Shown: positions 7,529 to 13,127, counted from the first letter of the stretch. The stretch is 14,020 bases of DNA from an uncultured Alphaproteobacteria bacterium (GCA_946185785.1 CAMHKP010000001.1:1-14020); one strand, 5' to 3'. Translations and numbers: made by a program. Notes: a model not told the origin generated them from the sequence alone.

Positions 7529-8842
7529 CTATTTTTCTAATTCAGCCTTGATATCGCCAATTGCCAGCGCAACCGCCGCACGTTTGATATACAAATCATA
7601 TTTTGCTGCATTGTTTTGTTTTTGTGCCGCCAACAATTCTGATTGTGACGTTTGCCAATCAAGCATAGTTGCACGGCCCACCTTGTACATACCGCTGGTC
7701 ACCTTTTCAGATTCAGTTGCCGACTTTAACAATGTATCTGTTTGTTTTAATACGGTTTGCGCTGTTTTATAATTTTGATACGCGGTGAACACATCCATCA
7801 TAGCTTCGTTTGACGTGTTGCGTTCTTGTTCCTTGGCGCGTTCATAGCTGGCCGTTGCTGAACGCACACCATACATATTTGCGAAACCCGCAAACAACGG
7901 CATAGATACACTAACACCAATACTTCCAGATGTTCTTTGGGAATCAGGCGCAAACACATCGCCAATTTCATTTCCACCCCAACCTAGCCTGCCCGACAAG
8001 TTTATTGATGGTAAATTTTTCAAAAATGCCGAATTGCGTTTATGCCATGCTGCATCTTTATTTGCTGTGGCACGCAATAAATCTGGGCGCTGTTTTTTTG
8101 CAATCTCAATTAATTCTTCGATGCTTTTCATTTCTGCATCGCTGCCAATAGACGATTCCATATCAGCAATTGTAATTTCTTGGTCTGCTGGGAAAGATAA
8201 TTTCGTAAGTAATTTACCCTTGGCAATTTCACGATTATTTTTTGCGCGTTCCAAATCCAAATCACGACTTGCCAGTGTTGTTTCTGCCTTTAACACATCC
8301 GCTTTTGCGACCGATCCAGCCGAATATTTCTTTTTTGCCGTATCATGTGCAGTCTTTGCCACAGTTTGTGCCGATATAGCACTTTTCACGTCCGCATCCG
8401 CATTCAGCAATTCATAGTATGCCCCAACAAGGCCATATACAAAATTTTGAACAGTTTCACTGTAATCAAATCCAGCCGCCCGATATGCCGCCAATGTTTC
8501 CGCCATATCAGATGAACGACGTCCAAAATCAAATAACAAATACGATGCAGACAACGACGCACTGTACGACCAATCATTCCAATGTTCTTTTTCATAACCT
8601 TTGTTGGCGCCAGCCTCTGCCCGAAGCGATGGCAAATAAGATGAATAAGCCGCGTTTTTATTAAATCGCTGTGCACGCAGCGCGGCATGCGACGCTGCCG
8701 TTTGTGGATTACGACAAAGTCCCAAATCTATGACCTTTTGCAGTGTTAAAACCGTATCTGGAACCTGTTTTAATTCGGCACAATCATCAGCCGCATATGC
8801 AGCAAATGGTAAAAAAGCGCACAAAATCAGCAGTTTTTTCAT
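7529..8842 (-). CDS. TolC-family outer-membrane efflux channel
   Basis: 437 residues from the chosen ATG at 8842. That start gives a clean signal peptide (MKKLLILCAFLPFAAYA, then ADDC) and has a purine-rich GAGAGAG ribosome binding site just upstream. An in-frame ATG at 8878 would add 12 polar residues in front of the signal peptide and would fall inside the likely -10 box, so I rejected it. The body shows the two OEP repeats: long alpha-helical stretches (QNFVYGLVGAYYELLNADAD; KADVLKAETTLASRDLDLER) and short beta segments (SYSASLSASYLLFDFGRRS; SGSIGVSVSMPLFAGFANMY), as in TolC. The trimer forms the outer-membrane pore and periplasmic tunnel. As the first gene of the operon it supplies a dedicated exit duct for the MacAB-type pump behind it. 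No regulator gene is next to it. Confidence 0.9.
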   Translation of the reverse strand: MKKLLILCAFLPFAAYAADDCAELKQVPDTVLTLQKVIDLGLCRNPQTAASHAALRAQRFNKNAAYSSYLPSLRAEAGANKGYEKEHWNDWSYSASLSASYLLFDFGRRSSDMAETLAAYRAAGFDYSETVQNFVYGLVGAYYELLNADADVKSAISAQTVAKTAHDTAKKKYSAGSVAKADVLKAETTLASRDLDLERAKNNREIAKGKLLTKLSFPADQEITIADMESSIGSDAEMKSIEELIEIAKKQRPDLLRATANKDAAWHKRNSAFLKNLPSINLSGRLGWGGNEIGDVFAPDSQRTSGSIGVSVSMPLFAGFANMYGVRSATASYERAKEQERNTSNEAMMDVFTAYQNYKTAQTVLKQTDTLLKSATESEKVTSGMYKVGRATMLDWQTSQSELLAAQKQNNAAKYDLYIKRAAVALAIGDIKAELEK

Positions 8843-8873
8843 AAAACTCTCTCTAAATCCCCGTATGCAAGTA

Positions 8874-8902
8874 AACATAGCAATTTTTATGTTGAATTAC
8901 AA
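8874..8902 (-). promoter_or_regulatory. Candidate promoter of the efflux operon
   Basis: On the minus strand, TTGTAA (8902-8897) and TATGTT (8879-8874) are 17 bp apart. The predicted start near 8867 gives a leader of about 24 nt before ATG 8842. Its -35 abuts the -35 of the divergent tRNA-Cys promoter. The -10 match is moderate. Confidence 0.4.
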
Positions 8903-8920
8903 ATATTTTTTGTCTAGGAT
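8892..8920 (+). promoter_or_regulatory. Candidate promoter of tRNA-Cys and recF
   Basis: TTGAAT (8892-8897) and TAGGAT (8915-8920) are separated by 17 bp. The predicted start near 8927 lies about 9 nt before the mature tRNA 5' end. No other promoter-like sequence fits between the tRNA and recF, so recF probably depends on it. Confidence 0.5.
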
Positions 8921-8935
8921 TCAAAGGCAATAAAC

Positions 8936-9009
8936 GGCCAGGTGGCAGAGTGGTTATGCAGAGGACTGCAAATCCTTGTATGCCGGTTCGATTCCGACCC
9001 TGGCCTCCA
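8936..9009 (+). tRNA. tRNA-Cys, anticodon GCA
   Basis: A full cloverleaf is visible. The acceptor GGCCAGG (8936-8942) pairs with CCTGGCC (8999-9005). There is a D-arm, and the anticodon stem GAGGA (8961-8965) pairs with TCCTT (8973-8977) around loop CTGCAAA, with GCA at 8968-8970. The T-loop is TTCGATT (8987-8993). The discriminator is T (U73), the main identity element of tRNA-Cys, and CCA is encoded (9007-9009). The T-stem has one C-A mismatch (8983 with 8997) in an otherwise paired arm. The gene lies 12 nt before recF. Confidence 0.95.
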
Positions 9010-9021
9010 GATTTCACTGTT

Positions 9022-10107
9022 ATGATTGAAACACTTGTACTCACTGATTTTCGCAATCATACAATGTGCAGAATAAAGACGCACAACCGTTCCAATGTAA
9101 TTATTGTTGGTCCAAATGGTGCTGGAAAAACAGCAATTCTTGAAGCACTGTCTATTTTGTCTGGTGACCGCGGAATGCGCGGTGCACAAATGACCGATGT
9201 CGCGCGTTTTAATGGTGGTGGCGGTTTTTCAATTTTTGCAACAACCGATGACGACACCGAATTGTCTGTGGTATTTAATCCTGGTGATACAAACCGTCAT
9301 GGGCGCATCGATGGCGATGCCGCAACATTGGTTGATTTGTCGGCACAATTGCCAATGGTTTGGATAACCCCACGCGAAGATCGTCTTTTTGTTGATTCTG
9401 CATCTGACAGACGTGCGTTTTTTGACCGTTTGGTTGCCAGTTTTGATGCAAATCATTCTGGTCGTGTGGCGCGATTTACGAAATTATTATCCGAACGTGC
9501 AATTGCGTTAAAATCGGGGCGTGATATGCGTTGGGTTGATGTGCTGGATGATCAAATTGCATCTGTTGCAACAACAATTGCCGCGGCACGAATTCAATAT
9601 GCTGGCGAAATAAATTACTTTTTACAAAATGCCGCGGTGTCTGTATCGGGCATGTTGGAACAAATGTTAATAGACGGACACAGTCATGGTGATATAGAAC
9701 GCACATATCGTGAATATCTGGGCAACACGCGCGAAATTATCGCAGATAAAATGACGGTTGATGGTGTACATAAATCTGATTTTGGTGTATTTAACAAGCA
9801 ACTTAATTTGCCGGCACATTTAACCAGTACAGGTCAACAAAAAACAATGTTGTTGGAACTGATACTGGCGCACGCAAAATTATTACACGCGCGCACAAAT
9901 CGCAAACCGATTATTTTACTGGACGAAGCGGTTGCACATCTAGACACCAATGCACGCAAAAAATTATTTACAGAACTTGGCGAAACAGATGCCCAGATTT
10001 GGGCAACCGGCATAGATGCCGATAATTTCAACGATGTACCAAATGCTGTATTTGTTGCTTGCAGGGATGGCGAAATAAATAATATACTGATAGGTGAACA
10101 GGAATAA
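9022..10107 (+). CDS. recF: DNA replication and repair protein RecF
   Basis: 361 residues from ATG 9022, which gives the family-typical start MIETLVLTDFRNH. The upstream in-frame ATG at 8950 lies inside the tRNA and is rejected. Walker A GPNGAGKT is at 30-37, the ABC-type signature region TSTGQQKTMLLEL lies in the C-terminal third, and Walker B PIILLDEAVAHLD follows. These are the SMC/ABC-like ATPase features of RecF, which with RecO and RecR loads RecA at single-strand gaps. Length is in the normal range of about 360-380. No Shine-Dalgarno precedes the start; only 12 nt separate it from the tRNA-Cys CCA end, so after tRNA processing the mRNA would begin almost at the ATG. sspB follows 2 nt after the stop. 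The common dnaN-recF arrangement is not present. Confidence 0.95.
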   Translation: MIETLVLTDFRNHTMCRIKTHNRSNVIIVGPNGAGKTAILEALSILSGDRGMRGAQMTDVARFNGGGGFSIFATTDDDTELSVVFNPGDTNRHGRIDGDAATLVDLSAQLPMVWITPREDRLFVDSASDRRAFFDRLVASFDANHSGRVARFTKLLSERAIALKSGRDMRWVDVLDDQIASVATTIAAARIQYAGEINYFLQNAAVSVSGMLEQMLIDGHSHGDIERTYREYLGNTREIIADKMTVDGVHKSDFGVFNKQLNLPAHLTSTGQQKTMLLELILAHAKLLHARTNRKPIILLDEAVAHLDTNARKKLFTELGETDAQIWATGIDADNFNDVPNAVFVACRDGEINNILIGEQE

Positions 10108-10109
10108 TC

Positions 10110-10577
10110 ATGGCAAAAATAAATTATCAGGAATTATTAGATAACGCATTAAAATCGGTTGTCAAAGATGCATTGGTTTATGCCCAGATAAACGGTCTGG
10201 GGGACGGAACACATTTCTTTATCACATTTAAAACGCGTGATCCGGGGGTTGTTTTACCGGACTTTCTGCGTATGCGATACCCAGATGTTATGACAATTGT
10301 GTTGCAATATTCATATAACAATTTGAATGTTTCTGATCGTGAATTCGGTGTGCAATTAACATTTGATGGCCGTCCGTTCTTTATTCGTGTGCCGTTTTCT
10401 GCACTGGTTGAATTCAAGGATCCATCAACAGATTTCATGTTGTCGTTTCATCATAAATCTGCGCCATCGGCTGCAGATAACGATATGGAATTACCATTGG
10501 ATGAAAAACCCGGCACCGTCCCCGACGACAAACGCGTTGTATCATTAGACGAATTCAGGAAAAAGAAAAACCAATAA
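10110..10577 (+). CDS. sspB: SspB-family ClpXP proteolysis adaptor
   Basis: 155 residues. The N-terminal substrate-binding domain (about 1-115) has the family pattern ALVYAQINGLGDGTHFFITF and FLRMRYPDVMTIVLQYSYNN, followed by FDGRPFFIRVPFSALVEFKD. A flexible acidic linker leads to the C-terminal peptide RVVSLDEFRKKKNQ (142-155), the position and style of the ClpX-binding (XB) motif in alphaproteobacterial SspB. SspB tethers ssrA-tagged and other substrates to ClpXP for degradation. It starts 2 nt after the recF stop and probably uses the AGGA at the end of recF, so the two are translationally coupled. A large stem-loop terminator follows directly. Confidence 0.9.
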   Translation: MAKINYQELLDNALKSVVKDALVYAQINGLGDGTHFFITFKTRDPGVVLPDFLRMRYPDVMTIVLQYSYNNLNVSDREFGVQLTFDGRPFFIRVPFSALVEFKDPSTDFMLSFHHKSAPSAADNDMELPLDEKPGTVPDDKRVVSLDEFRKKKNQ

Positions 10578-10641
10578 AAAAACCACCGCCTGAATGCGTC
10601 TCGCTGTTGCGACAGAGAAAGCGTACGGGCGGTGGTTTTTT
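10576..10641. terminator. Bidirectional terminator with an unusually large apical region
   Basis: AACCACCGCC (10581-10590) pairs perfectly with GGCGGTGGTT (10628-10637), flanked by A-run and T-run. The 37 nt between (10591-10627) hold a smaller stem, TCGC (10601-10604) with GCGA (10609-10612). It ends sspB on plus and overlaps the stop codon of the secreted-protein gene on minus (10640-10642). Confidence 0.8.
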
Positions 10642-11275
10642 ACTCACCACACTGTCTTGTTGAAGAATCCCAATCTCCCTCATCAAAAGCACACTCTACA
10701 GGTTTAACATTACTGTTACCGGTTGTTATCCCTGTGGTTGCTGTGGCACTAACACTGCCGGTTGTTGATATAGTTTCATTGTTATCGCGCGTGACTGTTT
10801 CCCACACATATCTACCACCATAATACATCAACATACAACCACTGGTTTCACAAATTGCGGGTGGTGTTGGAAATGCAATCTTACCCATTTCGATTGCGGC
10901 ATTTGATGCAACCTTGGCATTGTTTATATAACCACCGGTTGCCAATTTAACATTTCCGGTATTATCCGTGACAAGAATTGCATCATTAACCCCTTGGTTC
11001 TTATTTATTGCATCATCAAGCTCCCACGAAAGAGAGTCACCATCATAATACCCCTGATCATATACCCAACTTTGAATCGCTCCAACAACATCTCCGTTTT
11101 CCGCCATACTTGAATATCCTTCTTCATCAAGAATTTGTGGATCCGTTGTCCCGAAAAGAAGAATTTTATCCCTATCATCAACATATGCTTTCGATGCGAT
11201 TTCGGCGCGTGCATTTGGTGCAATGGCTATTAACGCCAAACCAATCATTATCGCCGGTGTTATTTTTATTGTCAT
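10640..11275 (-). CDS. Small secreted protein with EIASKAYVD start, unknown function
   Basis: 211 residues. The signal peptide is residues 1-24 (...IAIAPNARA, then EIASKAYVDD). The mature part is acidic, with no domain I can name with confidence. It has VNDAILVTDNTGNVKLATGG at about 96-115 and SNAAIEMGKIAFPTPPAICE at about 124-143, a Tyr/Trp patch MLMYYGGRYVWETV, a Ser/Thr/Gly-rich stretch ETISTTGSVSATATTGITTG (about 167-186) and four Cys (142, 147, 195, 209), which could form two disulfides. SKAYVD openings and 'lvTDntGNv' phrases recall tail-fibre-like secreted proteins in uncultured gut alphaproteobacteria; that is recollection and unverified. A strong GGGGGGA ribosome binding site lies about 7 nt before ATG. 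It sits alone behind a long structured leader, which implies post-initiation control. Confidence 0.8.
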   Translation of the reverse strand: MTIKITPAIMIGLALIAIAPNARAEIASKAYVDDRDKILLFGTTDPQILDEEGYSSMAENGDVVGAIQSWVYDQGYYDGDSLSWELDDAINKNQGVNDAILVTDNTGNVKLATGGYINNAKVASNAAIEMGKIAFPTPPAICETSGCMLMYYGGRYVWETVTRDNNETISTTGSVSATATTGITTGNSNVKPVECAFDEGDWDSSTRQCGE

Positions 11276-11300
11276 TTTGTGTCCCCCCGTGGTTGGTTAT

Positions 11301-11327
11301 AAAGAAAACCGCCAAACAATTTGACGG
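11301..11327 (-). terminator. Intrinsic terminator inside the leader of the secreted-protein gene
   Basis: On the minus strand CCGTCAAA (11327-11320) pairs with TTTGGCGG (11316-11309) around TTG, 8 bp with one G-U pair, followed by TTTTCTTT. It lies between the leader structures and the gene's ribosome binding site, so it would stop transcription before the gene. Its first two bases are shared with the 3' strand of the 10-bp leader helix. Confidence 0.65.
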
Positions 11328-11408
11328 TCAGGAGGTTAACGACAATCCAACGAATTGTGCCCGCCTATTCAATATATTCGGCAGGCCCTCCTGACCATTT
11401 GTCAGGAG
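11326..11408 (-). promoter_or_regulatory. Structured leader: three-way junction with a competing hairpin (attenuator or riboswitch-like)
   Basis: On the minus strand GGTCAGGAGG (11396-11387) pairs perfectly with CCTCCTGACC (11335-11326). Inside are GCCTGCC (11386-11380) with GGCGGGC (11365-11359), 7 bp with one G-U, and ACAATT (11358-11353) with GATTGT (11347-11342), 6 bp with one G-U. These stack as a three-way junction. Just 5' of it, CTCCTGAC (11408-11401) can instead pair with GTCAGGAG (11395-11388) around a 5-nt loop, taking the 5' strand of the closing helix. The two states exclude each other and an intrinsic terminator follows. I recognise no known riboswitch consensus. Confidence 0.65.
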
Positions 11409-11427
11409 CACTTATCGTCGTCATACG

Positions 11428-11447
11428 AAAAAAGGCGCATCTGCGCC
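11428..11447 (-). terminator. Early intrinsic terminator in the same leader
   Basis: On the minus strand GGCGCAGATGCGCC (11447-11434) forms a self-complementary hairpin followed by six T (11433-11428). It would end transcripts entering from the DUF559 side, or make an RNA of about 80-90 nt from a promoter near 11520. Confidence 0.7.
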
Positions 11448-11476
11448 ATTTGAACATATTCCGACGCGTTGGATTC

Positions 11477-11516
11477 GGGTCGTTACACCCCATCAACAGA
11501 ACACCTGTTGACATGT
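11477..11516 (-). promoter_or_regulatory. 5' part of the leader: two further hairpins and a possible leaderless small ORF
   Basis: On the minus strand CAACAG/CTGTTG (11510-11505 with 11499-11494) forms a 6-bp hairpin with a 5-nt loop, and GGGT/ACCC (11490-11487 with 11480-11477) a 4-bp one. An ATG at 11516 opens a frame of 49 codons to a TAG at 11367-11365. TATGAT lies 9 nt before that ATG, but no good -35 is seen and there is no Shine-Dalgarno. Whether any of this is translated is unclear; codons such as AGA, CGG, GGG and ATA are unlike the neighbouring genes. Confidence 0.35.
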
Positions 11517-11593
11517 GTATTTTATCATAATTGCAACATTCAAAACAAGTGGAAAAAGAAATCGTTATAAATTTTGGGAACACAAAGAAAAAC

Positions 11594-11691
11594 CTGTCAT
11601 TCCTGTGCATGCGAGTCACACACCTGCCCCCTTGTGGGGCGGGACAAATTTACTTACGAGCCCGCGAGTTAGTAAATCTTGGGTGGGGGTA
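11594..11691 (-). repeat. Left inverted arm of the DUF559 unit
   Basis: Read on the minus strand it starts TACCCCCACCCAAGATTT (11691-11674). A 29-nt core follows, then a 23-nt block (11644-11622) identical to that in the right arm (positions 12132-12154), then a looser tail with CGCATG and AGGAA. The core forms a hairpin with AGATTTACT (11679-11671) and AGTAAATTT (11654-11646). The 23-nt block contains its own GCCCC/GGGGC stem. Confidence 0.85.
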
Positions 11692-12072
11692 TTACCACCG
11701 CGACACGAAAAATTCATTAAAATCTAGATGTTCATTTATGCACATACGTAATGTATCAACCACTGTTTTCATACCGTTTTTAGTAAGTTCGCTGTTTGCA
11801 ATACGAATAACTTTATACCCTTGTGATTCTATAAACCTTGTTCTTTTGTTATCATATTCAATATTTTCTGCGTGTTGGTCGCCATCAAGTTCTATTACTA
11901 ATTTCAATTCATGGCAGACAAAATCAACACAATATGACCCAAACGGTTGTTGACGACGAAACTTTACACCCAATTTATTATTGTTTATTTGATACCAGAA
12001 TTTGCGTTCCGTATCAGACATATTTTTACGCAGATTTTTTGCACGAATAATGTTTGTCGGGTGATTTGTCAT
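11692..12072 (-). CDS. DUF559 family protein, endonuclease-like fold
   Basis: 126 residues, typical for the family. The N-terminus has the standard AKNLRKNMSDTERKFWYQI helix pair (11-29). Then FRRQQPFGSYCVDFVCHELK (38-57) and VIELDGDQH (59-67) hold the acidic cluster (Asp50, Glu61, Asp63) and His67 of a Vsr/PD-(D/E)XK-like fold, followed by YDNKRTRFIESQGYKVIRI (73-91). The biological role of the family is not established; a nuclease is inferred from fold. The last codon and stop run into the left repeat arm. A G-rich stretch of the right arm lies about 12 nt before the ATG and may act as ribosome binding site. The gene appears intact. Confidence 0.88.
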   Translation of the reverse strand: MTNHPTNIIRAKNLRKNMSDTERKFWYQINNNKLGVKFRRQQPFGSYCVDFVCHELKLVIELDGDQHAENIEYDNKRTRFIESQGYKVIRIANSELTKNGMKTVVDTLRMCINEHLDFNEFFVSRW

Positions 12073-12082
12073 AACATAATTT

Positions 12083-12184
12083 TACCCCCACCCAAGATTT
12101 TCATCAACATTAAAAATGTTGTGAAAATCTATCCCGCCCCACAAGGGGGCAGGTACACAAGAAAGTCACGCATGTAGGAAGACA
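12083..12184 (+). repeat. Right inverted arm of the DUF559 unit
   Basis: It starts TACCCCCACCCAAGATTT (12083-12100), has a 31-nt core, and then the shared 23-nt block (12132-12154) and a loose tail. The core is a long hairpin: AGATTTTCA (12095-12103) with TGAAAATCT (12122-12130), then CAACATT (12105-12111) with AATGTTG (12115-12121), loop AAA. Core sequence differs from the left arm but pairing is kept. Confidence 0.85.
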
Positions 12185-12206
12185 ATATTCTGGAATAATC
12201 GCTGCA

Positions 12207-12241
12207 CTCTGAACTTTGAACTCTGAACTTTGAACTTTAAA
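12207..12241 (+). repeat. Heptad tandem repeat before the gpsA terminator
   Basis: Five 7-bp units run CTCTGAA, CTTTGAA, CTCTGAA, CTTTGAA, CTTTAAA. The first four form two exact 14-bp copies (12207-12220 and 12221-12234). The tract is intergenic and runs into the terminator A-run. It may be a slippage product. Confidence 0.85.
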
Positions 12242-12265
12242 AAAACGCCCCGTGGGGCGTTTTTT
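12241..12265. terminator. Intrinsic terminator after gpsA
   Basis: AACGCCCC (12244-12251) pairs with GGGGCGTT (12254-12261), with A-run on one side and T-run on the other. It ends gpsA on the minus strand and could also stop plus-strand transcripts. Confidence 0.85.
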
Positions 12266-13127
12266 ACAATCCCATTTTTTCGCACATCTCTTTTAATACT
12301 GGTGTTTCAACACCGATGCGCTGACCACGCGAAATTAGACCGCGTAATGCCGATATCCCTTCGACCGTGCCGACAACGTCTTCGCCACGTGCAATCGCCA
12401 TGCCACCGGCAAAATTACGACTGGTTGGTGATGTTGCCGATAAAAACAAGTCCCCTATTCCGCACAAATCAAGAAATGTTTCTGCACGCGCGCCCAGCTT
12501 TTTACCCATTGCCACAATTTCGTTCCATGCACGCGTAAATATCATTGCGCGTTCGTTTTCGCCCGATGCCGCAACAAAGTTATATCCGCATATAAGTGCA
12601 ACAGCATTTTTACCGATACCACAATATTCGGTACCGACAATATCATCGCTGTCGCTAAGGTATAATTGGTTCAAAATTTCGTGACCCGCCACACGTGAAC
12701 GTGGCATTGCCGCCAATGTTGAACCGGTTGGAACACCGCGTGCCACTTCGGCGGCAAATTGCGGTCCAGACAACACACCAAAATCTTCACATTCTGGCAC
12801 CGCATCTTTCAACATTTCCGACACAAATGCACATGATTCTGGTTCAGCACCCTTGGTACAAATAATTATTGGTTGGCCCGCGTAAAATTCGCGCGCTTTT
12901 TTCATTGTTTCGCGGAAAAATGCCGCCGGTGTCACAATCAACCATGCGTCCATTTGTCCCATTTCAGCCATGTCTTTTGTCACACGTAAATTAGACGGCA
13001 TTTCAACACCATCAAATTCTTTATACAAACCGTCATATGACCATAAAACTACATCACTGCCACCACGTGCAGCAACCACCCCCAGCGCAGTTCCCCACGC
13101 GCCAGCACCAATTATTCCAACATTCAT
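12264..13127 (-). CDS. gpsA: Glycerol-3-phosphate dehydrogenase [NAD(P)+]
   Basis: 287 residues. The NAD-binding Rossmann motif is GIIGAGAWGTALG at 4-16. CTKGAE (90-95, Lys92) and LSGPQFAAEVARG (119-131) follow. The catalytic Lys lies in EYCGIGKNAVAL (167-178, Lys173), and CGIGDLFLSATSPTSRNFAGG (split here at 222-234 and 235-242) matches the substrate-binding region with its Arg-Asn pair. The enzyme makes sn-glycerol-3-phosphate from dihydroxyacetone phosphate for phospholipid synthesis. It is about 40 residues shorter than the usual 325-340; the loss is mainly after the first Rossmann unit (around 30-48), but all key motifs are present. Its start overlaps the upstream TPR gene by 4 bp (ATGA, 13124-13127), so the pair is coupled. 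Confidence 0.92.
   Translation of the reverse strand: MNVGIIGAGAWGTALGVVAARGGSDVVLWSYDGLYKEFDGVEMPSNLRVTKDMAEMGQMDAWLIVTPAAFFRETMKKAREFYAGQPIIICTKGAEPESCAFVSEMLKDAVPECEDFGVLSGPQFAAEVARGVPTGSTLAAMPRSRVAGHEILNQLYLSDSDDIVGTEYCGIGKNAVALICGYNFVAASGENERAMIFTRAWNEIVAMGKKLGARAETFLDLCGIGDLFLSATSPTSRNFAGGMAIARGEDVVGTVEGISALRGLISRGQRIGVETPVLKEMCEKMGL

Larger units (their letters stand above)
11594..12184. mobile_element. DUF559 gene cassette bounded by inverted hairpin repeats
   Basis: Two imperfect inverted copies of a repeat of about 100 bp (11594-11691 and 12083-12184) enclose a single gene. The gene's stop codon touches the left arm and its start lies about 10 nt from the right arm, so the unit is compact. 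No transposase is present. Inverted arms around one small gene suggest a unit that moves or spreads as a block with help from elsewhere, but target-site duplications are not obvious and mobility is inference. Confidence 0.45.

Noticed and set aside
4321..8842. Efflux operon as a Lol lipoprotein-sorting or type I secretion system
   Set aside because: A membrane-fusion protein and TolC-type channel with an FtsX-fold permease fit the MacAB-TolC class; Lol has no TolC, and type I ABC exporters have a fused six-helix membrane domain.
8843..8878. Longer tolC-like protein from ATG 8878
   Set aside because: It would place 12 polar residues before a clean signal peptide and overlaps the likely -10 box; ATG 8842 has a purine-rich ribosome binding site.
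8950..9021. In-frame upstream start for recF at 8950
   Set aside because: It lies inside tRNA-Cys, and the residues it would add are a translation of the tRNA; MIETLVLTDFRNH at 9022 is the family-typical start.
11365..11367. TAG recoded as a sense codon in the leader frame
   Set aside because: Other genes in the window appear to use standard stops (the tolC-like gene ends in TAG), and RNA structure explains the region better.
11594..12184. DUF559 unit as an insertion sequence with transposase
   Set aside because: The only gene is a DUF559 protein, with no DDE, HUH or serine/tyrosine recombinase motifs in either strand.
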